From Brachypodium distachyon (taxonomy: Eukaryota; Streptophyta; Magnoliopsida; Poales; Poaceae): a stretch of DNA of 64,000 nt. Of this stretch, positions 1 through 9,048 are shown one piece after another (positions within the stretch are counted from its first letter, which is position 1; each line of letters begins with the position of its first letter). The stretch lies in contig NC_016132.3 in the NCBI RefSeq assembly GCF_000005505.3, positions 19,954,501 to 20,018,500 on the forward strand, written 5' to 3'. The translations under genes were made by a program, and so were the position numbers. Below the pieces are notes generated by a model. It was not told where the DNA came from and did not search any database. It saw only the letters and a list, made by a program, of their open reading frames with translations.

Positions 1-2091
1 CGCCGCCGTCCTCCCTCCCGCCGCCGTCGCCGTCGTCATACTTCAACATGTCCGCCGGCTTCCTCGACTCGCCGGTCCTCCTAACCCCCAGTGTAAGCAC
101 AGAGATCCATGCATCGCTTATGCGTGCTGCGTTATCATCATCCTCGAAAGTGGAAGCTGACAGAAGTGTGTGTGTTTCAGTTATTCCCATCGCCGACGAC
201 GGGCGCATTCCCCTCGCAGCCGTTCAACTGGATGGGGACGCAGGAGAACGACAACAGCGGCCTGCAGGGAAGCGTCAAGCAGGACGACCAGCAGCGCTAC
301 TCTGGGTTCACGTTCCAGACGACGGCGCCGATGTCCGGAACCACGTCGACGGCGCCGGCCTCCTTCCTTCAGTCGTCCATGCCGATGGCTCAACTGGTGA
401 GATTAATTTATCTGTTGGATTTATGTGCATGCAAAGCTTAAGAGAACGACGTGTGTGCAAACGAGATAGACCGGGCTACTCTGGCTTTGATTATAGAGGG
501 CCCACTTACCAGTGGTACCCCCGATAGTTGCAGTTCAACGACGTCTATGCATGCATTGTTTTTTCTTTCTCTGAGGTCATACTGGCTTGATCGGTACGAT
601 TCGTGACTTTGTCTTCACATGCATTTATGCCAACAACAATCGTACATAAAGCATATCCATATCTCACAAGCCATCTCTTTTTATACATTGTTTGAACGTT
701 TCTCATGACACCTTTGATGCTGACCTTAATAATGGCCCAAAAAAGCATGTACCACCGCCATACAAATTAAGCACCATAGTCAACGCTCCCCAACTCTAAG
801 CCTGAGTCAAAACCATTCGTTTGACCAATCGTACATTTGGATGTCTAAATATGCTAACATTATAACTTTGCTATTGTAGGGAGGAGACTCCTATAACAGG
901 GAGCAGCAGCAGCCACAGCAACAACAGCAGCCATGGAGCTACCAATCAGACACGGTGAGCATGGACGTGACGACGACGAGGCCGGCGGACTTCACCACGC
1001 CATTCGACTTCGAGGCAGCACCTGACAACATGCTCGGAAACAATGTCGCCAGCGGCGGCTACAGCACAGCGCCTGCGGGCACCGGAGTCCGTGCGCAGAG
1101 CGGGCGTCGGTCATCGGACGATGGGTACAACTGGCGCAAGTACGGGCAGAAGCAGATGAAGGGGAGCGAGAACCCGCGGAGCTACTACAAGTGCTCGGCC
1201 CCCGGCTGCCCCACGAAGAAGAAGGTGGAGCAGGCGCCCGACGGCCACGTCACGGAGATCGTGTACAAGGGCACCCACAACCACCCCAAGCCGCTCCAGA
1301 ACGCGCGCCGGGGCTCTAGCTCCGGCTCCGGCGCCTTGTCGTCGTACGCGATGCAAGGAGCAGGAGGAGCTAGCATGAACAACGAGGTGCCAGCGGCGGA
1401 CGCGCTCTCTGGCACGCCCGAGAACTCGTCCGCGTCGTACGGGGACGACGATGCCAACGTCAATGGTGGCGAAGAGTTCGAGGTGGACGAGCCGGAGTCC
1501 AAGAGATGGAGGGGCGGCGGCGAGGGAGCGATGGCGATTTGCGGGAACCGGACGGTGAGGGAGCCGAGGGTTGTGGTGCAGACGATTAGTGACATCGACA
1601 TCCTGGACGACGGCTACCGCTGGCGCAAGTACGGGCAGAAGGTGGTGAAGGGGAACCCCAACCCGAGGAGCTACTATAAGTGTACCATGGCCGGGTGCCC
1701 CGTGCGGAAGCACGTGGAGCGCGCGTCCCAGGACCTCCGCGCCGTCGTCACCACCTACGAGGGCAAGCACAACCACGACGTGCCCGCCGCCCGCGGCAGC
1801 GCCGCAGCAGCGCGCTACCGTGCCGCCATGCCGATGCCGATGCCGATGCCGCAGGCCGCGAGCGGATACCTGCAGCAGGGCCATTCGAGCCTTCGTCCCG
1901 ACGGGTTTGGCGCCGCCGCGCCTACGACGCAGCAAACGGATGGGTCGACGTCGTCGTTCGCGCTTTCCGGGTTCGGCAACGCGCCGCCGTCCTACTTCAA
2001 CTACGGGAACGACGCCATGTACTACGCGGCCGCCAAGGACGAGCCGAGAGACGACGACAGGTTCTTCCTCGGGAACTCGCTCATGTTCTGA
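1..2091 (+). CDS. WRKY70: Group I WRKY transcription factor, 5'-truncated by the window edge
   Basis: Sequence-specific nuclear transcription factor that binds W-boxes, usually in defence and stress signalling. Visible coding exons are <1..92, 181..396 and 880..2091, with GT-AG introns in phase 0 at both junctions. Codons upstream of the ATG at 48 stay open and give a Pro/Ser-rich stretch ending SPSSYFN, typical of the interior of group I proteins, so the true start lies outside the window. The N-terminal part has SP sites ([16 protein letters not shown]) that in this family are MAP-kinase targets. Two WRKYGQK heptapeptides lie at 1132 and 1621, each followed by a Cx4C...HxH zinc finger. A basic KRWR stretch sits between them and a short Met-Pro repeat near the C-terminus. 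The symbol follows rice usage (OsWRKY70 rather than its paralogue OsWRKY24) from remembered synteny and the QMKG variant; the family call is certain, the orthology is not. Confidence 0.93.
778..826. promoter_or_regulatory. Cluster of three W-box cores in intron 2 of the WRKY gene
   Basis: Intron 2 (397-879) carries AGTCAA at 778 and at 805 (TTGACT on the minus strand) and TTGACC at 821, all within 49 bp and about 55 bp before exon 3. TTGAC(C/T) is the core bound by WRKY proteins. Such clusters often mediate auto- or cross-regulation, but here that is inference from motif spacing only. Confidence 0.4.
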
Positions 2092-3065
2092 CCGAATTAC
2101 TACATGAGTTTAACTTCAACTTCAACCAACGCCGGTCAAAATCGAAATCGAGTGCCGAGAAAATGGGTACAAAATGTAGGATTAATTGATTCGTCTTAAT
2201 TTGGCCCTCGTGGCCGTGTGGATATATAGGTCTGGTCGCATTTGATCATAGCAACTTTTTTTGGAGGTCCAGCTAGTGAAAAATGGCAGCGGCCTTCGTA
2301 TGACACCTTGCAAGAGGAAGGAACGTAGGAAGGAATAGTGTAGGAAATAAGGCAAGATTTTTCCGCAGTTTGACTGCGTTTTTATTCTCTCTTTTTTTTC
2401 AAGTGAAAAGTTGTTGTAATGTATTTTAACAGAAGAATTTGACCATTCAGCCGATGTATGCGCGTTACGGAAGAGTCAAACGTTTGGCACCTGGCACATT
2501 TGGCTTCTTGGCACATGCAGGAAGGAAGAAGGGGCTCGTGACACTGACAACTGGGCCACTTTGGCCAGGCATCAGCACGGTCGGGCTTCAGTGAGACAAG
2601 CTTAAGCTAGTCGTGGATTTCGTTTCGGATCCGCTGCTCGCTGCTCACCGTCGCGCGGCGCCGTGCTCTCCTCAGAACAGATTTTGACCTGTGGATTCGT
2701 TTGACCGAAATGAGGCGCTAATTGCTCCGTGGTTATATTTGCAAATCTGGTGCAGTGAACATCGTCTCCGAGCAGAATCCTTTTGGCGTGTGGGACGCGT
2801 TGGCAATCAAATTATTTCTTCTCTGATAAAACCATCAAGCTCTGTAAGTCTAGAACATGCCTGTAATTCACCATCCAAAATGTCACGACCCTTTTTTTAA
2901 CAACACTGATAACTGTATGCGTGTAACAGACATCTTTCACAATATATGTTACATGTAAAATACTCAATTTTTCTGAAAAGTCTCAAAGGCCTATTATGTG
3001 AAGTAACAAGAGTGCAAAAGCTTAGTCTCTTGTCTTGCTAGGGGTGGAAGAGTTGCACCGTCTTC
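2092..3065. other. WRKY 3' flank, no gene seen
   Basis: About 970 bp between the WRKY stop codon and the Harbinger element. It should contain the WRKY 3' UTR, but I could not fix a polyadenylation site. The only open frame over 60 codons (2691-2900) has no recognisable motif. Composition is AT-rich except around 2630-2670. Confidence 0.5.
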
Positions 3066-3884
3066 TAAACGCATGTTTGGTACAGTTCTATTTCACAGCT
3101 TCACCACTGAAACATATGAAGTTGTCCCAAACGCTCTAAACTTCACCACTGAAACAGACTGAAACAGTATACCTCTGTAGTTCATTTTACTGGAGTCAAG
3201 AAAGAGGTGCTTCACCTACTCCACTTCACCTAAACTTGGAGTAATTTACCCACCAATGCCATTAGTGATTCCCGAACCGTTATCTCCTCAGCCCCAGGCC
3301 CGACACCTCCTCATCTCCCTCGCATCCATCGACAGGAGCTCCCCCATGGCGACTCGATTCCAACCCTAGCTGAACCGGCCGCCGCGCGCATCTCCGGCGC
3401 TCTCGTCGGGATCCATCTCCGGTGAGCTTGTTCTCCGGCCGCCCTCGCTCGCCCGCCCCTCCAAGTGATTCCGCTGCCACGGGGATTCGTTGCCGCCACG
3501 GAGGTAAGAACTTCGCCGTCCCCCTCCACCAGACCCTAGTCGCCGATCCCACTTCTAGGACCCCTAACCTCTGCTATTCCCCAATTTTCCAGGACATTGC
3601 CGCTGTGAACAAGGCTTTCTTCCCAACCTCTGATTCTTCTTCTTCATCAATTGCGCCTGGAATTAGAAGGTAAAGGCATTGTTCTTTTGTTTCCTCTTAC
3701 CTGTTTCTCTCATCCCCTCATGTATGTTGTGTGCATGAATTTGTTTGGTCTTGTACGTATATCACAAGTAGAAATATTACCAAATTGTTGTATGCCCAGA
3801 TTGGTAATACAAATATATATGTGTTCATTTTCTTACCCATTAGATGGTGCACTGAATAACTCTATTTGATAGTTTATTTGAAGA

Positions 3885-4817
3885 ATGGCCGCCATCAATT
3901 GGAATGATGATAATACTAGAATTATCACCGAGTTGTTTGCCGACCAAGTTCACCGTGAAAATCGTCCAAATAGCCACCTGAATAATGTTGCATATGAGGA
4001 GATTTCCCAGAGGTTTAAAGATAAAACCGGCATTGAGTCAAAGAAGACGCAAATCAAGAATAAATGGGATAAATTGAAGAACGAGTATGACATATGGAAA
4101 AAGTTGTTGTTGGAACAAACAGGTGCTGGCTGGGAGGGGGAACCATCAACCAGGACGTCGAATGGTGGAGGAAGGCCAAAGTGGTAAGTGTTTTCGTTAT
4201 CATTAACATGTACTTGTTGCATTTAATCTGTTTCATTTGTGATACTTATCGATGCACTTGTTTCAATAGGACATTCCTGGTTGTGGAAGGTTTCAAAACA
4301 AAGGTATTCGTAATGAGGACAATCTGAGACTTATCTTTGAAGATATCACTAATGATGGACATGATCATTGGTGTCCTACTTGGGAGACTTGCCCCGACCA
4401 AGCATTGTAGAAGATGTTGTTAATCTTGATGGCGAGGACGGTATTGACATTGATGAGCTAGATGAGTCTTTGAGCAATGTAAAAGGGAAAAAGAGAGGTG
4501 CAAAGGTTGTGGGTGACAAGTCCAAGAAGTCGAAGACATCTCAGGTCATGCAAGATGAGATGAAAAAGGTTGGTGCCTTGGCTGAAAAGACACAATCGTC
4601 GTTGGAATCTTTTACAACAAGAAATGATACATGTTCCGTTGCTACAATGATGGATTTGGTGATCGAATGTGGTGGAGCTTATGGTACTAATGAGCATTTT
4701 ATTGCCACCGAGCTATTTGTGAAAAGGGAGCAAAGAGAGATGTTCCTCCACATGCCAACCCCAGATATTCGTTTTGAATGGCTTAAAAGAAAGTACGAGG
4801 CAAAATATGCTCGTTAG
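3885..4817 (+). pseudogene. Harbinger ORF1: Myb/SANT-like DNA-binding protein, frameshifted
   Basis: This is the accessory DNA-binding protein of PIF/Harbinger elements, which helps the transposase enter the nucleus and bind the ends. The first exon starts at 3885 and gives an N-terminal trihelix-like domain: NWNDDNTRI, then an F..K TG motif, then KNKWDKLKNEY, about 95 residues. A probable intron runs from about 4181 to 4269. The frame after it reads DIPGCGRFQNKGI...HDHWCP, as in intact relatives, but hits a stop near 4408. The conserved C-terminal part (basic GKKRGAK segment, GTNEHFIA, RFEWLKRKYE) is in another frame from 4368 to 4817, so at least one frameshift lies near 4400. Relatives are often annotated as L10-interacting MYB domain proteins. 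The exact splice sites are uncertain. Confidence 0.75.
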
Positions 4818-5051
4818 ATAGCTATTTGAATGTAATAATTCTGAAGTTATTTTGGCCGCCTATGAACCTGTAATAATTCTGAAGTTATTTTGACTAGCAC
4901 TACTTTGTCCTCTATGTTTTGTATGCTAGACCATGGAAGCAAAATTTTATTGTTCTGCCATCTATCTGTTTGACTATCTGTTTGTTTCCAGATTGTTGTC
5001 TATATTTTTTTTAACCTTATGTATTTCTTCTACTACGCAATGTTGTCCAGG

Positions 5052-5178
5052 TTGTTCATTTCTTTCATCTCATTGTTCAGATTTTTGTACAGATTGTTCA
5101 TTTCTTTCATCTCATTGTCCAGATTTTTTTACAGATTGTTCATTTCTTTTATCTCATTGTCCAGATTTTTGTACATAA
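5052..5178 (+). repeat. Three tandem copies of a ~42-bp unit inside the Harbinger element
   Basis: A pyrimidine-rich unit built around TTGTTCATTTCTTT, CATCTCATTG and CAGATTTTTGTACAG repeats three times with few changes, then decays into partial copies up to about 5250. It sits between the two transposon genes and just before the transposase start, so it probably lies in the spacer or an intron. Confidence 0.8.
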
Positions 5179-5269
5179 TTATTTATTTTTGTCCAGATTG
5201 TTTTTTTTATTTCATATATTATTTCTTTTTGTCCATATTGTTCATTTGTACATTTCTTGTTACTTACAG

Positions 5270-6036
5270 ATGTCATCGGATAGCGAGAGCGATGGAAGCA
5301 ATGATGATGAGAAGGAGATGATTGTTTATAATCATGTTCAAGCTCTGAGTGCTATTTACCTTGCTGCGGCCAACATTGCTGTGAATTATTCTGAAACCTA
5401 TCTCGATAAGGCGGACCCAAGGACCTCTATTCTCAACGGGATGGGTTGGTTGAGGGAGACACTACAAACACCTGGAGAGACCTATAGGATGTTGCGTTTG
5501 AACAACCACGCCTTTTTTGACCTACATGACTTGCTGGTGAGAAAATATGGTCTAACCGCATCCGTACATGTGAGTAGTCATGAGTCGGTCGCGATATTCC
5601 TTTGGGTTCTTGGTGGATGTGAATCAAACCGGAAAACACAAAATAGGTTCAAGCACTCAGGTGAGACCATTAAGTAGGAAGTTTGATGAGGTTCTTCATT
5701 GTGTCGTAAAGATGGTGACTCATTATTTGAGACCAAAGGACCCAAATTTCCGTGCTGTCCATAAGAGGATTAGAGGTGATAAAAGGGCTTATCCTCACCT
5801 CAAGGATTGTATCGGTGCACTAGATGGTACTCATATTCGTGCATCACTTCCTGCTGATCAACAAGTGAGATACATTGGAAGGTCGGGCACTGCATCTCAG
5901 AACGTGTTGGCTATTTGTGATTTTGATATGCGCTTCATTTACGCATCTATTGGACAGCCGGGTGCTATGCATGATACAAGTGTGCTATACCATGCTATAA
6001 GAGTGGACCACGACATATTCCCGCATCCTCCGAAAG
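5270..6036 (+). pseudogene. PIF/Harbinger DDE transposase, frameshifted and lacking its last exon
   Basis: The catalytic transposase of the element. The start at 5270 directly follows a TTACAG acceptor-like site and opens an acidic SDSESDGSNDDE segment. Then come the helix-turn-helix-like region (MLRLNNHAFFDLHDLL) and the start of the DDE_4 nuclease domain: the first Asp in GALDGTH (about 5815) and the second in GAMHDTSVL (about 5967). A single extra base near 5671 breaks the frame between GETI and SRKFDEV. Coding ends at PPKGK followed by GTAAGC at 6037, a good intron donor in family position, but no downstream exon with the third acidic residue follows before the terminus at 6251. The protein cannot be functional. 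No frame repair is offered. Confidence 0.85.
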
Positions 6037-6254
6037 GTAAGCTTGTTCATCAATTCGGTCATAGCACCAACAGACGAAGCAATCTCGTACATAATAATCT
6101 ATCGATAGTGAAAAAAAAAACAATAAAAATGACAGCAAACAACAAGGGAAGGGGTAGTCTGGGCAGGCTTGTGTGCCAAACACATTTTTAGGTGAAGTGG
6201 AGCTGAGGTGGAGTGGAGTTTAAGTGAAGTGAAGCCCTCCCAAACAGGCCCTAA

Positions 6255-7551
6255 GTGTCTATGTGCTTGACCATCTTGAAGCATGAGACATGGAGAGAAG
6301 TATGCGTGCTCACTCACTCGATCGACACGCCATGCCATGAGTGTGAGTTGCTCGTGTTGTGTCGCGTGAATCAAGCTCAAGATTTCGAGTTTCCATCAAT
6401 AAGAGTAAGTGGGGTTTGTATATCAGACCCGTTATTGATCTGGTTATTGTGGGAACCTATTTCGGATCCTCCCACCACCTGACTAAGTAGCCCAAAATGA
6501 GATGAGATGCCAACTCGAGATTGTGATCTAATCTGCGACTCTCGTCTTCCATGCTCTAGTCATCACCGTTGCAATCTGTGTTACTTTCAGCTTTCCCATC
6601 CCGTCGCCGCATTCATGAGTGTTTAGGAAGTGCGTGCCGCTGAAAGGTCTCACTCGAGATCCTACATTGAAGAACCAATAAGATTTTTAAGAGTGTCATC
6701 ACACGACTCCATCCTTCCAATCATTTGCGTCATCGTTCTGACAACTCCGGCAAACTCGGTAAGTTATACACCATATATTTTGAAATGGAAGTAGTATGTT
6801 TATGTTTCACCGAAAAGTTTGAAGCCTTGAACTAGAACTTCTAAGAAAGCAGGAAAAGAAGGGTTTTGCAATATATGAAAACAAAGATCATATATGTCAG
6901 TGAACAAACTTGACACAAAATTTCAATTGAAAATACAATCGATGTATAAAGAAACAAAATAAACCGCGGATAGTACTCCTAAATGGAACCAACACACTGT
7001 TCATAAATCCTGAGAACACTCAAGTTGCCCTCTGTTTACTGTCAGATAAAAAAAAAAGTTGCCCTCTGTTTTATGCCATGACTTGGGAGCGTAGGATATA
7101 CAGTTCTCCAGATGAAAAGTCAATCGCTTTAAAATTTAAACCCTCTTTGGGTAATCAGCCAAGCATCCAAAACAAAGCAGCAGTACTAGCGTAGCACACT
7201 GTCGAACAGATTGCGAATAGACAAAAAAACAAAGAAGCAGTACTCGCAAAAAAAAAATTGCGAATAAACAAATCAACGAACCCAGTCTAAATTCTGTTTG
7301 TACAACCTGGATCTTAAAAAGATCTATTTTTCCCTTTCAATCTCGCCATCTACTTTTGAGCAAGAAAAAAAAAAGGATAGTGCTCAAGCCCCAAATGAAC
7401 ATCCTCACTGCTTAGCTTACAGTGCTTCACTAGATCGAGCTGACGGAGAACCAAAAAAGGCAAAAACTAGCGTCCTCAACGACCATCCATATATTCACAG
7501 CGCAAGATCGCAGAGGACAAAAGGAAAAGCGAAAAATTGGAGCGGATGGCA
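6255..7551. other. Gene-free stretch between the transposon and the PADRE gene
   Basis: About 1.3 kb with no open frame that resembles a protein. It is AT-rich with several A-runs (7051, 7247, 7365). The part next to 7551 should hold the 3' UTR of the minus-strand PADRE gene. No further element could be delimited. Confidence 0.5.
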
Positions 7552-8088
7552 CTAGTCCGAAGGCTCTTCCGCTATGCTCTCCAACCGCGGCCGCCACACG
7601 CCGGCGCGGCCGCTGCTGCTGCGCCGCCGCCGGTGTCCGGCCGCCGCCTCCCGCTTCTCGGACAGGAGCTCCCTCAGGTAGTTGTCCTGCTCCGCGGTGC
7701 TCGCCGCCGCCGCGGCCACCTTGCGGTGGTGGCCGGGGCCGTGGCGCCTCTTCGTCTTGCTGGGAGGGCGCGCGCCGTTGTGGTTGCGCTTGAGCTCGGC
7801 GGCCGCCTTGGCCTTGGGCGCGGCCGCGGGGCACGCCGTGGTGGGGATGAGGAAGTAGATCCGGCCGCGGCGGAGCTCGGAGTCGGGCGGGACGATGGCG
7901 ATCCTCCTGGCGGCTCCCGCGGAGCCCGCAGCGGTGAGCGCGTGGCTCGGGTGCGCGGCGAGGACGTCGGCGGCGATGAGCGGGCAGGTGAACTCGTCCA
8001 CGTGGCCGCTGAGGTGGACGACGCGGACGACGTCCAGGGCGCCGCAGGGGAGCATGCACGCCAGGCAACACCGCAGGCTGTTCCCCAT
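7552..8088 (-). CDS. PADRE/DUF4228-domain protein, likely N-myristoylated
   Basis: Single-exon gene for a 178-residue protein of the plant-specific PADRE (DUF4228) family, small proteins often induced by pathogens and abiotic stress whose biochemical role is unknown. The start at 8088 was chosen because it begins MGNSLRCC, with a Gly at position 2 and nearby Cys residues, a typical N-myristoylation and palmitoylation signal that suggests membrane attachment. An in-frame ATG at 8169 would bury this signal. The PADRE core runs from VVRVVHLSGHVDEF through the RIYFLIP segment (about residues 17-85). The middle is basic and low-complexity (KTKRRH, HHRK), and the C-terminus ends WRPRLESIAEEPSD, a family-type tail. 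GC content is very high, as for many intronless grass genes. Confidence 0.88.
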   Translation of the reverse strand: MGNSLRCCLACMLPCGALDVVRVVHLSGHVDEFTCPLIAADVLAAHPSHALTAAGSAGAARRIAIVPPDSELRRGRIYFLIPTTACPAAAPKAKAAAELKRNHNGARPPSKTKRRHGPGHHRKVAAAAASTAEQDNYLRELLSEKREAAAGHRRRRSSSGRAGVWRPRLESIAEEPSD

Positions 8089-8250
8089 TGCTTTGCTTGA
8101 TTGCTTCTTCTTGGCCTGCGTAGTGTAGGCTGCCTGGCGCTCTGCTTCGTACGCGTTCGAGCAGAGCAATGGGAGGAGCCGAGAAGGAGGCGGTTTGTTT
8201 GTCTTCGTTTGGTAATGAGAGTCGGGTGGGTCGGCTCGGGCCGTCCGGTC

Positions 8251-8260
8251 TTATATATAG
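8251..8260 (-). promoter_or_regulatory. TATA box of the PADRE gene
   Basis: CTATATATAA on the minus strand, about 165 bp upstream of the ATG at 8088, in a GC-rich promoter. The distance allows a short 5' UTR of about 130 nt. Confidence 0.6.
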
Positions 8261-8520
8261 AGCTACGTAGGTGAGGAAATCAGTAACCGCAATGGGTACA
8301 TGCGTTGATGCATATTGGGGCTTCGTCTTTAGACATCGAAATTATTTTTGTGAGATTGTTTTGTCATGGACCTGATAATGCAATCATCGTCAATGTACGG
8401 AACCATAGATTGAATATGTTTATATCCCCATTGAAAAGCTTGCAGCCTTGAAGACACATCACTCATGCGGACACTTATTAGCGAAAGTAGAATGGCTTTA
8501 AAACTTGTCAAAACGTAGTA

Positions 8521-8619
8521 CTCCATCCGTCCAACAAAAAATGTCTTAAGTTTATCAAAATTTGAATATATTTAGACATGACTTAGTGTATTGAGACATC
8601 CTTTGTTGGACGACGGAAG
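8521..8619. mobile_element. Stowaway-type MITE (first of three)
   Basis: A 99-bp element with ends CTCCATCCGTCC and GGACGACGGAAG and a TA target duplication at 8519-8520 and 8620-8621. This is the Tc1/mariner-derived Stowaway signature of grass genomes. It lies about 260 bp upstream of the PADRE TATA box. Confidence 0.85.
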
Positions 8620-8628
8620 TACGTTGTA

Positions 8629-8875
8629 CTCTCTCTTTCGAAATATAGGACGTAACTTTTGTGGACCGTTAAGTTTTTGAAAGTTTAACCAGGCAGTGAG
8701 GCAGATAGAAAAGATATGAATATGTAGTGTTAAATCAAGGTCAAAAGATCAAATATATTTTCATAGGTATAGATTTTGTATAGCAGATGTTAAACTTTTA
8801 ATGTACGTTTGGTCAAAATTTATATGGTTTGATGGTCTGCAAAATTTATGTGTCTTGTATTTTGGGAGATAGAGG
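8629..8875. mobile_element. Stowaway-type MITE (second of three)
   Basis: A 247-bp element with inverted ends CTCTCTCTTTCGAAATATAGGA and TATTTTGGGAGATAGAG, flanked by TA (8627-8628, 8876-8877). It begins less than 10 bp after the previous MITE but has a different interior, so it is a separate subfamily. Confidence 0.82.
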
Positions 8876-8940
8876 TACAACTTTTAGTGGACATAGGAAA
8901 CAACTCTTACCTAATTCATCTTACTTGTGTCAAAGTTGTA

Positions 8941-9046
8941 CTCCCTTCGTCTCGTGACTCAAATTTATCAAATATGAATATATCTATATCAAAAAAATTG
9001 ACTAGATACATGTAATATTTTGTTACTTAATATGGGACCGAGTGAG
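8941..9046. mobile_element. Stowaway-type MITE (third of three)
   Basis: A 106-bp element with ends CTCCCTTCGTCTCGTGAC and ATATGGGACCGAGTGAG and TA duplications at 8939-8940 and 9047-9048. The inverted repeat is imperfect, suggesting an older insertion. Confidence 0.75.
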
Positions 9047-9048
9047 TA

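Larger units (their letters stand above)
3069..6251 (+). mobile_element. PIF/Harbinger DNA transposon, degenerate, with both element genes
   Basis: The 3' end reads, on the minus strand, GGGCCTGTTTGGGAG, the classic Tourist/Harbinger terminus. The 5' end (ACGCATGTTTGGTAC) matches it imperfectly. A TAA trinucleotide flanks both ends (3066-3068 and 6252-6254), the target-site preference of this superfamily. Subterminal copies of a TTCACC/GTGAAG motif occur at both ends (around 3100-3230 and 6190-6235). Inside are a Myb/SANT-like gene and a DDE transposase gene in the same orientation, both broken. The element is therefore a copy that can no longer move by itself. The exact 5' boundary could be off by a few bases because that terminus has drifted. 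Confidence 0.85.

Noticed and set aside
1111..1935. 274-codon open frame antisense to the WRKY gene
   Set aside because: It mirrors GC-rich codons of the sense gene (RRRRGG, VLAPVV repeats) and has no domain of its own.
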